DNA of 64,000 nt from Homalodisca vitripennis (Eukaryota > Arthropoda > Insecta > Hemiptera > Cicadellidae). Positions 44,340 through 55,795 of this stretch are shown here, one piece after another. Every line of letters begins with the position of its first letter. The first letter of the stretch is position 1. Position numbers and translations under genes: made by a program. Where the stretch lies: the NCBI RefSeq assembly GCF_021130785.1, contig NC_060212.1, positions 144,897,001 to 144,961,000 on the forward strand, written 5' to 3'. The notes below the pieces were generated by a model. That model was given only the letters and a program-made list of their open reading frames with translations. It was not told the DNA's origin and did no database searches.

Positions 44340-44650
44340 CTTTATTTTTCATTTCTATAGAAATTAATTTTGACTTTGGTTTTTTACTTAGTTTCCATTA
44401 AGATATACTAAAAATTTTACGGTTTAAAATACCAACTGAGTATTTTGTGGTGACTCTCTCTCACGCACAGGCTTCAGTATCCCATGTGAGAATATTTCTC
44501 AAATAATCAAATTAGAAATATAAATTTATTTTACACATTACACTTTAAAAACCATATATTTAACCTAATTATATATATTTTTAAGTCAATGCATATATTA
44601 ATATGTAACTTTTGTTAATTTTTATGGGAATAAACGATTTTGATTTGACT
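44340..44650 (+). mobile_element. Probable LINE 3' untranslated end
   Basis: ATGTAACTTTTGTTAATTTT, then GGGAATAAACGATTTTGATT-TGAC (44620-44650), is the typical closing phrase of jockey/CR1-like insect LINEs (an AATAAA signal followed by GATTTTGATTT repeats). The rest is unreadable AT-rich DNA. The assignment rests on the tail only. Confidence 0.45.
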
Positions 44651-44894
44651 TTGTATAAAAAATATACATAAAATGTGCTTTACCTATAACTCTTTAATTT
44701 TGTCTTTTATAACTAATTAACCTCACATTATTATCGCTCATATGGAATAAATTGATGTATACAAATATACCTATAAAAGGGTATTACACCCAACTATGGG
44801 TTATATACTCGTACATACTTTATATATCCATACATAATCTAAAGTTGTCACATAATTCAAGTGACGTTACTTTTTTCTAACCATTAGACTGCAC

Positions 44895-45300
44895 ATCGTA
44901 AAGGCAATCTCGAAGTGCACGAGTTCATTTTCCACACATAATTAATGACGTAGTCCACGGCTATTTCTCCACCTCTGCAGGCTTGCCATAATTACCGATC
45001 TACCGCATGTGACTGCTAATGTGACATTAGGATGCGACAAGTGTGATGACCGTCATATTTACTGCCTCATTGTGCCACTCTGGGCGATGGTATGAGGATC
45101 GTGTACTCAGCACAGTACAGTACAGTACAGTACATCCTGCGTCAAACACTGATGCGTCCAGTACATCTTTCCACCTCGCTTTCCCTGAATCGTCCCATAA
45201 AACTCTCAGGCGACGCGCGACGTGCAAATGGCACGTGTTCGATAACGACGTCGTAACAAGTGCATGCAGTTACATGAAGGAGTAAACTGCCATTGCGAAT
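44895..45300. other. GC-rich island with CAGTA microrepeat
   Basis: Unique GC-richer DNA with a (CAGTA)n run at about 45110-45133, and GGCGACGCGCGACGTGC near 45209. Overlapping frames on both strands lack known motifs. Possible regulatory DNA. Confidence 0.3.
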
Positions 45301-46374
45301 TTACACTGGAGGCTCAAATGGTATTTAAATTAGACATGGAGGACGTTGTATTGCCATCATGGGGAATAGTGGAGCCATAAAGAACATTCTATGTAGAATG
45401 CGGTTATCATTCCAAGGTCGATTTATCTTGTAATTTCATGGATTGTGCAATGAGACATTTAGTGATTTACAAATCTTACAACTCTAACATTTCTCGGAGT
45501 TACATTAGTAGCTAACAAATTTTCTGATTAAGAGGGATTTTTTCTGACCTACCAAGATGAAAGGGGAAATACCTCATACGACAACTGTGCTTATTGTGAA
45601 GGCAAGTTTTTGTGCACATTTGTCATCAGTCAGTAGTACTGGAAATTAGTAATCCTACGTTTAGAGAACTACAATCTGCTCTCTTAGCCATGTGAATATC
45701 TAACACTACAGTTTAGATTACATCGAAGTGCTTATTAATTTTGAAACTACTATACTAAATTACTTTTGTTGACAGAGGTGCAAAGAGTGATTTTTTTTAC
45801 AATTTTATTAATTTAAGTTTTACCCACCACTTAATAACAGGTAGTTTTATATATTCATATTATAGATCAATAGATATTATACATATGTTACAGGTTATAG
45901 ACATATGACAATCTGTAGATATCGTGGACAATGAAGGTCACTTCAGCAGATAGAATGCTATACAATTTCTGGCCATTATATACCTGGATCTTATTAATTC
46001 TAGAAATTTGTGCTCCCAGATGACCGAAGAAGCGGACGGGTGTGTCCTAATATTTTATAACCGTTATGAGTGTGAGATGTATCTTTTGATTAACCTATTA
46101 TGTTTATCACTGGTATAGCTATGATGGAAATGGGGTTTTTAGGACATTTTAGGCTTTAAACATTACTTCAAGGTGTCTGTAGAACTTTATGTTGATATCA
46201 AGTTCACGCAATTTTTTAAGTACACATAATATTGGACTGTCTCTAAAATAAAGCTAAGGCGAAGAGATACTCTCGGGTTGCTATAGCGCTTTGACTTTGG
46301 AGTAAAATAGTTTGCAAAGGAAGTATACTAAATAAACCTTATATTAAACAACATTAATGCTCGAGGCCACTGGT
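45301..46374. other. AT-rich sequence, no gene seen
   Basis: Nothing recognised except short AT runs and TATAGAT microrepeats near 45862-45905. Confidence 0.5.
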
Positions 46375-46520
46375 GCAAAATAAATAAATAAATGAATTTA
46401 TTCCATCATAATAGTACATTGTACAAAACATAAGTCTCACTTGTAATTAACTGACCACTTCTGCAAGTAATGTGGTCAGTGGACAACAATACAAAACATG
46501 TTTGTTATCTGAGTCCAGAA
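46375..46520 (-). mobile_element. LINE 3' end with stem-loop (minus strand)
   Basis: The minus strand ends GATGGAATAAATTCATTTATTTATTTA, a standard LINE tail, at 46378-46408. About 50 bp before it the sequence CTGACCAC...GTGGTCAG (46460-46488) forms an 8-bp stem with a 13-base loop. The class is inferred from the tail. No protein-coding part is readable. Confidence 0.5.
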
Positions 46521-47195
46521 AGACAGTAAAAGTTGTTATCAGCCTGGCTGCTCTCCGTGGCGTCTAAACACTAATCACTGATAAGGTTTCAACACGAAAC
46601 TTTCACTGCACACAACTGCTATGTTTAATATGAATGTATTTACAAGAGCAAATCGTACTAATACGCAATACTTAAGGCTATAATAATCGGAAAGCCAAAT
46701 TAATACTCATCCACTGCTATGTACACAAAACTATTCATTAATGACACTTGCTCAACAGGCTATTTCAAAACTCTCTAAATATTTAAGATAACGATTATTG
46801 GCTTTATAAGAAAGGAAGCTAAGGAGTAGGTGCTCCACTGCACTCAAACCTGAAAGTTCTTATGCGCGGTTTCAGGTATGGCAACACATTCAGGATGTGC
46901 AAGAGAAGGTTTGGGACTGCCTCCTGCTAGATCCCACATCTTCCATATACAGTTTAAGTTTCTATGGATCAAAGGCACAGGGAAGGAGTCTATCTTACTT
47001 TACACCTTTGCAATAAGGGAGTGTCATCTACTCCCAACGGTAGTCCTCTGCAGTAAACTAGCTGATAAAGTCAATTCTTTTCACTAATATATCAACAATT
47101 CCTGTTAGTGATATGGCGCTTCTGAACACCTACAGGATTGCCAACCTGTAAGCGACAGCAGCGCCTTTTTGCTGTACCCAGTGTAAGTTCAACGT
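46521..47195. other. Unique sequence, no gene seen
   Basis: A 69-codon frame at 46878-47087 shows no known motif. Confidence 0.45.
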
Positions 47196-47446
47196 GCGGG
47201 GACGTAGCCAGCGAGGGGGTCCTGATCCCCTAATTTTTCAACTTTTTTAATTACTTTTTTTAGTAAATGATTATTATTACTTAACTAATTCAGTATTACT
47301 GACATGTACTGCTGAAATACCGTTCTCAACAAAGAAACAGGTCAAGAACTTTTTAAGGAACAAAATGGGTCCTTACTCTCTGTCCACTAAGGGAAAATAT
47401 CAGTTGTCTGGACCCCCCCCCACCAATTTTTTCCTGGCTACGTTCT
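47196..47446 (+). mobile_element. hAT remnant, second copy
   Basis: It aligns end to end with the 5.0-kb element: GGACGTAGCCAGCGAGG on the left, CCTGGCTACGTTC on the right, and between them TCAACAAAGAAACAGGTCAA-GAACTTTTTAAGGAACAAAATGGG, the coding scrap of the hAT dimerisation region. A poly-C run (47413-47421) precedes the right end. Clear target duplications are not visible here. Two copies sharing the same internal deletion mean that this deleted form itself was mobilised. Confidence 0.85.
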
Positions 47447-48235
47447 TGTCTACAAAAGCGACGCCTCCTGAAGAGGTCCAATTCGCTCGTCTTAATAGTG
47501 TGACCGACAGAGAGACAACATACGCTGAACTGTCTGTCTATTCAGTAATGCTATGGCACTAAGATAATACGTTTGACAACTCCTTCGTGGGAAAAAAAAC
47601 AGGTGTGACACCAAATAAAAATACTAGATAAAAATTGAATGGAATCACAGCATTCTTCATTTTAGATTTATGTCCGAATTCTCGTCACTGCAAAATCGTT
47701 CATCGTCCAAGCAAGAAATTTTCACAAAGTTAAGACTTTGATAATTGAAAAGACAAATATATTAAGATTAAGATTTTTTCTGCGTAAACTTCAAAGTAAC
47801 GAATTTTCATTTGAAATTTACCATATCAAGTTTTAAAAACAATTTTTTGACGAGGTTTTCGCTGACCCACACCTTATCGATTCGACCTCTGATCAATGAC
47901 ACCTGACCGGTAGACTTCGAAAATCACATATCTAAAGCAACACTAAGAGCCAAGCATGTGTATCTTGAGATAAATTAAGATTCATTCAAAACAATTGGTG
48001 GGCGAGAATAAGTTAATCATAGGCTCGTTGCGGGACACTTACAAAAAACGAACGCAAAAACAGGAACAACGTACGTGACTGTGGGGAAATGTACCTCGGA
48101 GCTCTTTATACGTTTCTTGCTTACGGATCGTGACCATGAAGAGCTCTATAGGAAAATAAATCTTCCAAGATGCTACTATATTAAGATAGGCTGAAATGAA
48201 GGACATTTAACGGCATCGCAATCGCACGCTGAAAC
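47447..48235. other. AT-rich sequence, no gene seen
   Basis: Nothing recognised. Confidence 0.5.
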
Positions 48236-48625
48236 AGAAGGCGTTGAGAAAGTCCCGCAGGTCTTCTTACCTTATCGGTAACAATACCTGAGTCAGTGCG
48301 GAGAGCCGCTCAGCAGGTGTAAGGCGTGGGTCGGGGGAGTGGCCGGCTGAGTCACACATTGTTTACTCTGCGCTCATTATCTAATGCATCTGGCCGGCTC
48401 ACAAATCCTAATTTCCATAAATTACAACTTCGGATGGTGTAACGCATGATTCGCGAGACACTCAGACAAAGCCGGTCGGTTTCGGGACCAGAACATGAAT
48501 ATTCCGACACCTCACCTCGCACCACACTTCTTCATTACGGAATCTCTCGCCGTTCCGAGCTATGAGCCTATGCAAATCCCTTCCCTCGTGTGACTCACCT
48601 GAGAACTCATGAAGATCTGAAACTG
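48236..48625. other. GC-rich island with TF-like motif cluster
   Basis: Unique GC-rich DNA with paired GGCCGGCT motifs (48341 and 48391), TGAGTCA (48348, AP-1 type), TTGTTTAC (48359, forkhead type), TCTAATGCA and ATGCAAAT (48571, POU octamer). The density of recognisable sites in low-repeat sequence fits an enhancer. A 96-codon minus frame has no known domain. Confidence 0.4.
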
Positions 48626-49195
48626 GTTTGGGTGAAGATAGATGAGATACTGATTTTGTCCACAGATACGAGTATCTTTTCGGTGGCTTGCGATAAACAA
48701 CACAGATATCTCCAAAATATGGGATTTTAAAATAATATCTTTCCTTATACATTGGGTTGAAAACGAAAAAAATTAAAGTCGTTAGTTTAGGAATCCAAGT
48801 AAAAAGATAAAGGCAACTGTCTAAAAAAATATAGGTTTATTTAGGATGTACAGTATGAGCACTGAGGTCGAGCTGATCGGTTGTTATGAACATGACAGGA
48901 AATTACTAAAATTAGTTTATATTGTTTCAAAAAGTATATTAGTGTTCTAGTCAAAATTTTGTTTATTTTATCGTCATTGTTTTAGCCAATATTTCAAATT
49001 TTATATTTGAGACAAATTCAATTAAATTTCAGTTTTAAGTTTGATGAAATCCGTTTCCAGATGAGAGTATATACGGTCAAATGTTTTACTCATAAATGTT
49101 GTTTTTGTAGTGCTTGGAATACATTATAGAACCATGACAACGTTAAAATAGTCTACAAGCTGGGTAACGTCCGTGTGGGTAAAATTAAAAAATAA
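48626..49195. other. AT-rich sequence, no gene seen
   Basis: Nothing recognised. Confidence 0.5.
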
Positions 49196-49795
49196 CACGG
49201 ATATAAATCTCCAGATGATATCACATCAGTTAAGCAGCACCTCACGATGCTCGGGGAATGATCGATAGTATTTTAACAAGACGCTCGGGTAATCTCACAT
49301 CAGCTCAATTACGTGCAATTGTAAAACCTTGGCATGACCTTTTAATGCCCTCGCCCTGACCCGGGCTGACCACGGCCGAGAATCTATCTATCGCTGTGGG
49401 GGCGCGAGATGAGACGAGACCAGTCGTCAGCGCATGTGACCGCGCACCTGTCTAGGTACCGCGCATGCTCAGTAAGGTGTGCGCAGATTACACGCCACAT
49501 ACCGCCGCTATTACCCCAAATTACGCCCCCGCACGGCCTGAGGCAACGTTTAAAATGCTTTTACTTTTGACAAGAAAAAACCGAAAGTGTGAACACGCCG
49601 GTGTAATGGTTCCCGTCCCGTCCCGCCGCGAGCGGCGATAAGGTTCACACTGCCGCCACCTGTCATTATTTTAAACACTGTTTTCCCACTTTAGGAACGA
49701 ATAATTTTAATTACTCTATCACGTTCTGGAATAAAGTGCGTCGCCGTTCACAATAATAACGGTACTTATCCCGCCCGGTCGGCTGGAACAACTTA
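49196..49795. other. GC-rich, CpG-rich island
   Basis: About 550 bp with GGGGGCGCGAGATGAGACGAG near 49397, GCGCATGTGACCGCGCACCTG near 49431, GCGCATGCTCAG near 49462 and CCCGTCCCGTCCCGCCGCGAG near 49613. It is one of the strongest CpG concentrations in the window, with no repeat and no coding frame. A promoter or enhancer role is inference. Confidence 0.35.
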
Positions 49796-50925
49796 AACAA
49801 AAGTTTAATTCAATTCGCACTTAACCCTGTAATTATTTTTGACATATAGGCTCTGGCCACCTGTGAAAGTGAACTGCCGTTCTTGAGCAAGACGGAATTT
49901 GAGGCCTTGTCTGTAAGGGAATGTACAAACGGGAATTACAAGGTAAGGTGCACAATTTTGCGAAACAATCGTGAATGTGGCAGCAAACGAGTTATAGGCA
50001 ACTGTTAAGTATAATTTAATCAATAAGTCTCGATTGGATATTTTCGAAGGCTTTATGAAATTGATGTAATCAAATTCGTAAGCACGATCGTACGAGCACG
50101 ATTAAAAGTAAGTTTTAGATGAGCAACTTGTACAAAACAAATGTCTTTATTGCTTGCACTTAAATAGGATTATTTTCAGTTTTAAGCTAAGGATAAAATC
50201 AAATCAGAAAGCTAATTATATACCATTATTTTATTAATTTTTGGCTTTAGTGACATATAACGTATCTGGTTAATTTTGAATTGCGACTTATTACTTAGTT
50301 TAATAACGGTCGATAATGTTTACAAACGGTGGCTAATATTTTCACCATGATAATAAATCGTTCTGTGTAATATAATAATCTAATTTGAAAACAATTTTAT
50401 TAAAGTTAAGTTATAAATCCAACCAAAACAATCCGTATGACAGAGAAAAACCTGAGCATATGAAAGAGATCACGAAGATAACAACTCCCAGAATAGTTGG
50501 CATAAAACAGTCAATCACAATGTGTGTTGCACGATTAAATAATAAATAATTATACTTATTCTGGAGCGGATACTAGTAGTTTTGGTCTCCTAAACAATAC
50601 ACTTTATTTCAGTAAAGATTGGAACATTAGCGAGAAAAGATGCACTGCATGAGATTCACATCTTTCTCCAGGATATAAAGAGGACATTTAATTTCCAAAG
50701 TGGAAATTTTTCCTGCAAACCATTTTTTTAAAAGTGGATGGTTAGTTATACACATGTATCGTATATCTTATATATAATTGGAATAATATGTGTTGGTGTA
50801 AAAGAAGGCTATATGACGGACTTTGATAAAGGGTAGATCCTATCATTTCGAACCGTTGATGACTCTCAAATGTCCAGTGTGAAACCTGGAAGAGCTATTT
50901 TATATAACTTAATCCTACAATAAAA
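49796..50925. other. AT-rich sequence, no gene seen
   Basis: A minus frame of 72 codons (49805-50023) has no recognised motif. Nothing else. Confidence 0.5.
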
Positions 50926-51560
50926 ACATGAGGTTTCCGCCGACGGATAGGTGTGGATCTTTGAATAACCGGCGTTGCCATAGAAGCGGGAGTCAGGTTG
51001 TTAAACCGACCATTAGTGATGCAAATCGGTTCAGAGCGCATGCGTATTACGGCCACATTCTTAACCTGGGCGCGAAGGCTACCGTCCAAGCTCTGGTGTC
51101 GGTAATTGATTCCATAATGGATACAGCAAATTCTATCTCCCTATTACTCTACTTGGCAGCCCATGGGAATACATAAATGGCTGGGGAGGTGTGTGAGTGG
51201 ACACATCCGCGATCATTGCCTCACCGCCTGTCATCGGGCAGTTTTGTTAGCGTTGACAGATAGTGGTGATTGTCACACCTCCGTGTGGCGCTGTTTTAAT
51301 GCATCGGTTAATGAACATGTCTTGTCCCTGGTCGTGGCTCGGGAGTTGGGCGACCAAGCACAGATATGATCTAATTCACCGATCGCCTCCGGAATGGGAG
51401 CGGGTGTGGGGTACGACGTTTCACTCCCTTATATGTGCAAGTTAGAAGCATAGATCTTGGCTCCGGTTCAGAGCACCTCTTCTCCCTGACGACAAACCAG
51501 GTTGAGTAAAGTGGATGGTCGTTTACTTGTGATTTTACTAGTTGCACAGGTTTTACGTTC
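50926..51560. other. GC-rich island with TF-like motif cluster
   Basis: Unique DNA with ATGCAAAT (51019, POU octamer), GGTAATTGATTCC (51099, homeodomain), TTGACAG (51253) and TGATTGTCA (51267), both TALE/Meis-type, and TTAATGCATCGGTTAATG (51296). Several overlapping frames of 60-82 codons exist but none continues or shows a known domain. The best reading is conserved regulatory DNA; this needs comparative data. Confidence 0.4.
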
Positions 51561-52419
51561 GTGCGCATGGCATAATACTAAACGGAATCTTGTTCCTTTC
51601 CAATGTTAGGATTTAACAACCGTTCTTCCAGCCTCTAGCATAAATAGTTTTGAAATGTAGTCGTTTATTGATAATCTGTACAACACCATCTAACGTGTAT
51701 TTTACTTACTAATTTAAAATCTTTTATGCTTGTTCCTTAAAAAAAGCATAACATTTACAAATTAGTTGAGATTATTAAATGTCATAAAAAATAAATCGTC
51801 TTCAGATGGAAATTATATAGCCTTTAATATGGCTTTTGAAATGAAAATTGTATGTAGTTTAAAAACTCTATTTTTAAGCATTTTCTTTTTATAGTTTTAG
51901 TTTCCTTTATGTATTAAAAGACAATGCAGTAATGTGAACTGAAACATTTGACAGTACTTTACATTTGGACGGATTCTAATAGAATATATTTAATACTACC
52001 CCCAAGAACTGAGATTAATTAAACTATCTTAATTTCTTCGGCTATTGGTTATGCAATGTTCTTGTGGGAAAGTTATTACAACCTTAGAGATTTTGTTTAT
52101 GTTCTACTATTTATACTAGATTACTATGCATTCTGTGGCAATTTCCCTGAACGCGAAAATGCTATTACTTTGAATCCTTAATATATTAAATTGAATAATT
52201 TACTATGCAAGTAACAGTATTTTGAAATTGCATTTCAAAATTTTCATAAGCTGTAGGGAGAAGAAATAATCGTATCTAAATCATGAATATAACGTTTTGC
52301 TTCTAGTTGATTACGCACGTGAAAGTTGTAAGCCTGGTTAATATTTAAAATTTTACCTAGTTTGACCATGGAGTAATGGAGTTATTAAGTGTCCATGGAG
52401 TTACGTTACTAGAATCGGT
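51561..52419. other. AT-rich sequence, no gene seen
   Basis: Nothing recognised. Confidence 0.5.
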
Positions 52420-53218
52420 AGAATGTGTCTGATACTACAAGTAGAATGTAGTAATAGTAGAATGTAACAAGTACACATGTTACTATTAGTAGAATACATA
52501 GGCCAGTTCTAGTTGTGTACATCTGCTTCTGCAAAGTACGTCCACCACTACCAGTAGAGTACATCTGTCTCTACAAGTAAAGAACGTCCACCGTTACCAA
52601 GAGAGTATAACTGCCATTACCACTAAAGTACGTCCACCACTACCAGTAGTGTACATCTGTCTCTACAAGTAAAGAACGTCCACCGTTACCAAGAGAGTAT
52701 AACTGCCATTACCACTAAAGTACGTCCACCACTACCAGTTGGGTACATCTGTCTCTACAAGTAAAGAACGTCCACCGTTACCAAGAGAGTATAACTGCCA
52801 TTACCACTAAAGTACCTCCACCACTACCAGTAGTGTACATCTGTCTCTACAAGTAAAGAACGTCCACCGTTACCAAGAGAGTATAACTGCCATTACCACT
52901 AAAGTACGTCCACCACTACCAGTAGTGTACATCTGTCTCTACAAGTAAAGAACGTCCACCGTTACCAAGATAGTATAACTGCCATTACCACTAAAGTACG
53001 TCCACCACTACCAGTAGTGTACATCTGTCTCTACAAGTAAAGAACGTCCACCGTTACCAAGATAGTATAACTGCCATTACCACTAAAGTACGTCCACCAC
53101 TACCAGTAGTGTACATCTGTCTCTACAAGTAAAGAACGTTCACCGTTACCAAGAGAGTATAACTGCCATTACCACTAAAGTACGTCCACCACCAACAGTC
53201 GAGTACGTCTGCTATTGC
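52420..53218. repeat. 92-bp tandem array, about 7 units plus degenerate edges
   Basis: Units start GTACGTCCACCACTACCAGT at 52536, 52628, 52720, 52812, 52904, 52996 and 53088, with a partial at 53180. Each contains two half-units of related sequence (GTCCACCACTACCAGTAG-TGTACATCTG and GTCCACCGTTACCAAGAGAG-TATAACTG), so the 92-bp unit itself arose from a dimer of about 46 bp. 52420-52535 holds more diverged GTAGAATGTA-type precursors. Confidence 0.95.
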
Positions 53219-54889
53219 TGTGAATAACCGGATAAGAATAGACAAATGACAATTAGGAGATATAGGAAAATAGGAGATATACGACATAACGTTATAATGT
53301 CTACACCTTTTATAATTATAACGAGGTACTAGAGGAAATACTCTTAATTAGTTTACATAACTTTAGTAAACGAAAGATAGATTTCGATAGATAAACGAAA
53401 AAAGAAAAATTTATAGGTTCTAATTTGAACTCATATTCTTATGTATATTTATACAACTCTAACACTACGGCAATACATTGACACTACAAGCAAGATCAAG
53501 CTGCCTAATTTAGACCTGGCTTTCCTATGATTTGACTCCTCTTGTTGTAAGCCATCTGCTATGGTCTTATGCGGATCTTGAGGCGTCGCTGCGCCGTCCC
53601 TCATTTTGGCTATGTAATAGTAAAAGTATAAATGTAATAGTATAATTTGAAACAATATTTACGTAAACTTTAATGAACAGGAATAGAATCTCATAGACCA
53701 TCATCGTCAATCCAATCCCAATATAACTAAATGGATCAGTCGTTCACCCTAAATTTATTCACCAGTGCCGTACCCAGAAATATCAAATTGAAGAGGGTAT
53801 ACAAAGACAGTGATACAATTCTAACTCCACGATTGTGAGCCAAGTTTGGTATAAATTGGCTAAAAAAAGATTGGTAGTTTGATTAATATAGTGTCATTCA
53901 ATTTTTCCAATTTCATTATATTTTGTCCTCTCATTGTATCAGTGAAGGGGGTTGCAACCCTCATAAGACATCGTTGACCACATCACTGCCGCTGTATATA
54001 TCCGCACCGTTATCTCTATATATCATCTCAGTGCAGGCTAATTATCATTGGAGAAATCTTTGTTATTCGGGAAAATTATTCATAGTGGACTTTTTTCAGA
54101 TGAAATATATATATAACAGTGAGAACTATAACAAATTCAATCAGAAGAAAGTCTTGCTGGAAACTTTACGTGAGTTTGGATTACAATAATTTTACCTTTC
54201 CGTTGTCTTTTACAGTCTTCTGTAAATTAAAGTGTATTTTGGCGCAAGGCAGTCAATAAAAGAAGCAGTGACAACTTTCGTGACCAATTACACAGACAGA
54301 TAGCTTTTGAACATTTGCCATCACAGATTGACAGTAAGTTGATAAAAATGTTGATAAAGATTTGTCTGAAATATCTACTGTTGTCAAATCTTGACGTAGA
54401 ATTCAAGGTCGGTGGGTTAGTGAAACCTAAAATCAGTTATCATGCCTGTGGAGAAATGTGACAGGGTGGCGATGTAAGAACGATTAGGTTATGTTGGCTT
54501 TACTACAAATGTAGGCTAATACTAGGCGACTGACAGCAAATGTAGCATATAGCTAATCATAAAGATTGTATTTAATCAGTCATATTCAAAACAAATACGT
54601 CATAAGACAAAATAAGTCATATTAAAGTCAGATCCATGTTCTAATTTATTTAGAAGAAATCATTCTACTGAGGGGCTTTGCTCAGGATGCTCATTTAGCG
54701 AAATGATTTTCTCCAACTGTTTAACTATAAAGAAAATAATTTGTGCAAAATTACTCGGTTCATAATAATTCCTTAACAATTAAAATTTGCATGAGTGTTA
54801 GATTATTGAAACATCCTTTAAGTGTACTGCGGACGGCGATTTGGTAATATTTTGGCAAAGATATTTTTGCAGTCCATGGACAATATTTG
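53219..54889. other. Mostly unique sequence, no gene seen
   Basis: A possible hAT-like trace lies at 53760-53985 (CAGTGCCGTACCC ... GTTGCAACCCTC ... ATCACTG), too weak to call. Short frames at 53449-53655 (minus) and 53923-54189 (plus) have no recognised motif. Confidence 0.45.
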
Positions 54890-55160
54890 TTGTGTCAGGA
54901 GCTCTACTAATATCCTAGTTCCTGGTACGTCTAGACGACGGAACCACGCCCACGCCCCGCTGACTGACCTCTGACCCCCATCTTTACCCGAGTTACAAGT
55001 ATTTATGCTTGTTGACGAACAGAACACGTGTAGTCCGCGATGTTAATACCAAGCCGCGCCGTGATTACGCGATATTTTACGCAGTAACGAGCGTACCCCA
55101 CAAGTGGACAGACGCACATACACACGCGATCGCGCAGGGTTCAAGTAACCTCTTGTACTG
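54890..55160. other. GC-rich island
   Basis: Unique, CpG-rich DNA with CCACGCCCACGCCCCGCTGAC near 54942, AAGCCGCGCCGTGATTACGCG near 55052 and CACGCGATCGCGCAGGG near 55122. Regulatory role possible. Confidence 0.3.
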
Positions 55161-55563
55161 TAATCTGCAGTATCTGTAACAATTACAACAGTGTTAAAAT
55201 GTCAAAAAAGGGAAACGCAATAAATCACGCAAAAACTCCGGAATGCTGGTGTGTTTATACTATAAAGCAATCAAATCAACTTCTTATTCTTATTCATTAC
55301 CGTGAACATTTAGTTGAAGATACATGTACAGTCAATTTGTACTGGAGATAGAGTGTCCTTATATAAGCAGAGAGCAGTTTTTCATCGTTCAAATAATATT
55401 TTCTAACAAAAATTGATTACCAGCCATGCTAATTTTGGTGGTGGACGAAATTAGACATGTTCATTGATGACAATCATCGTCAAATTACTAGATAGAGACT
55501 TAAATTCGCAATTTAAGGGTGTACACATGGTAAAATTAATATAACATGATTAAAAATTATAAT
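55161..55563. other. AT-rich sequence, no gene seen
   Basis: Nothing recognised. Confidence 0.5.
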
Positions 55564-55795
55564 TGGGAGTGCCGATGGCCGAGCGGTCTATGTCATTGGA
55601 CTTTGGGTCTGAGTTAGAGATAGCGCATGTTCAAATCCTGTCTGCGACCGTTGCACTTTTTATCAGTACCATCGACCTTGTACTGTATCGACTCTCCCTC
55701 TTGTTGTGTTTGATAAGATCCTCGCACAGGCCAGTGGCCATGAGGACGGACAGAATAAGGCTTAAAGGGGGATCGGTCTCTCCTTAAAAACATCC
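55564..55795 (+). mobile_element. tRNA-Ser/Leu-derived SINE
   Basis: The head has an exact A box, TGGCCGAGCGGTCTA (55576-55590), TTGGACTTTGGGTCTGA in the anticodon-arm position, and a B box TGTTCAAATCCTG (55628-55640). The long spacing between boxes and the GGCCGAGCGG phrase point to a class II tRNA (Leu or Ser). The sequence then continues for about 150 bp as a non-tRNA body (GTACCATCGACCTTGTACTG, CACAGGCCAGTGGCCATGAG-GACGGACAGAATAAGGC) before returning to AT-rich DNA. This head-plus-body layout is that of a SINE. No second copy of the body is in the window. A 74-codon frame across it is not a gene. Confidence 0.65.

Noticed and set aside
48462..48752. 96-codon minus-strand frame
   Set aside because: No recognised motif; crosses a GC-rich island into AT-rich DNA without any coding signature.
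53757..53990. hAT-like ends (CAGTGCCGTACCC ... ATCACTG)
   Set aside because: The right end does not pair well with the left and no target duplication or coding scrap is visible.
55563..55787. 74-codon frame as a gene
   Set aside because: It is the translation of a tRNA-derived SINE.
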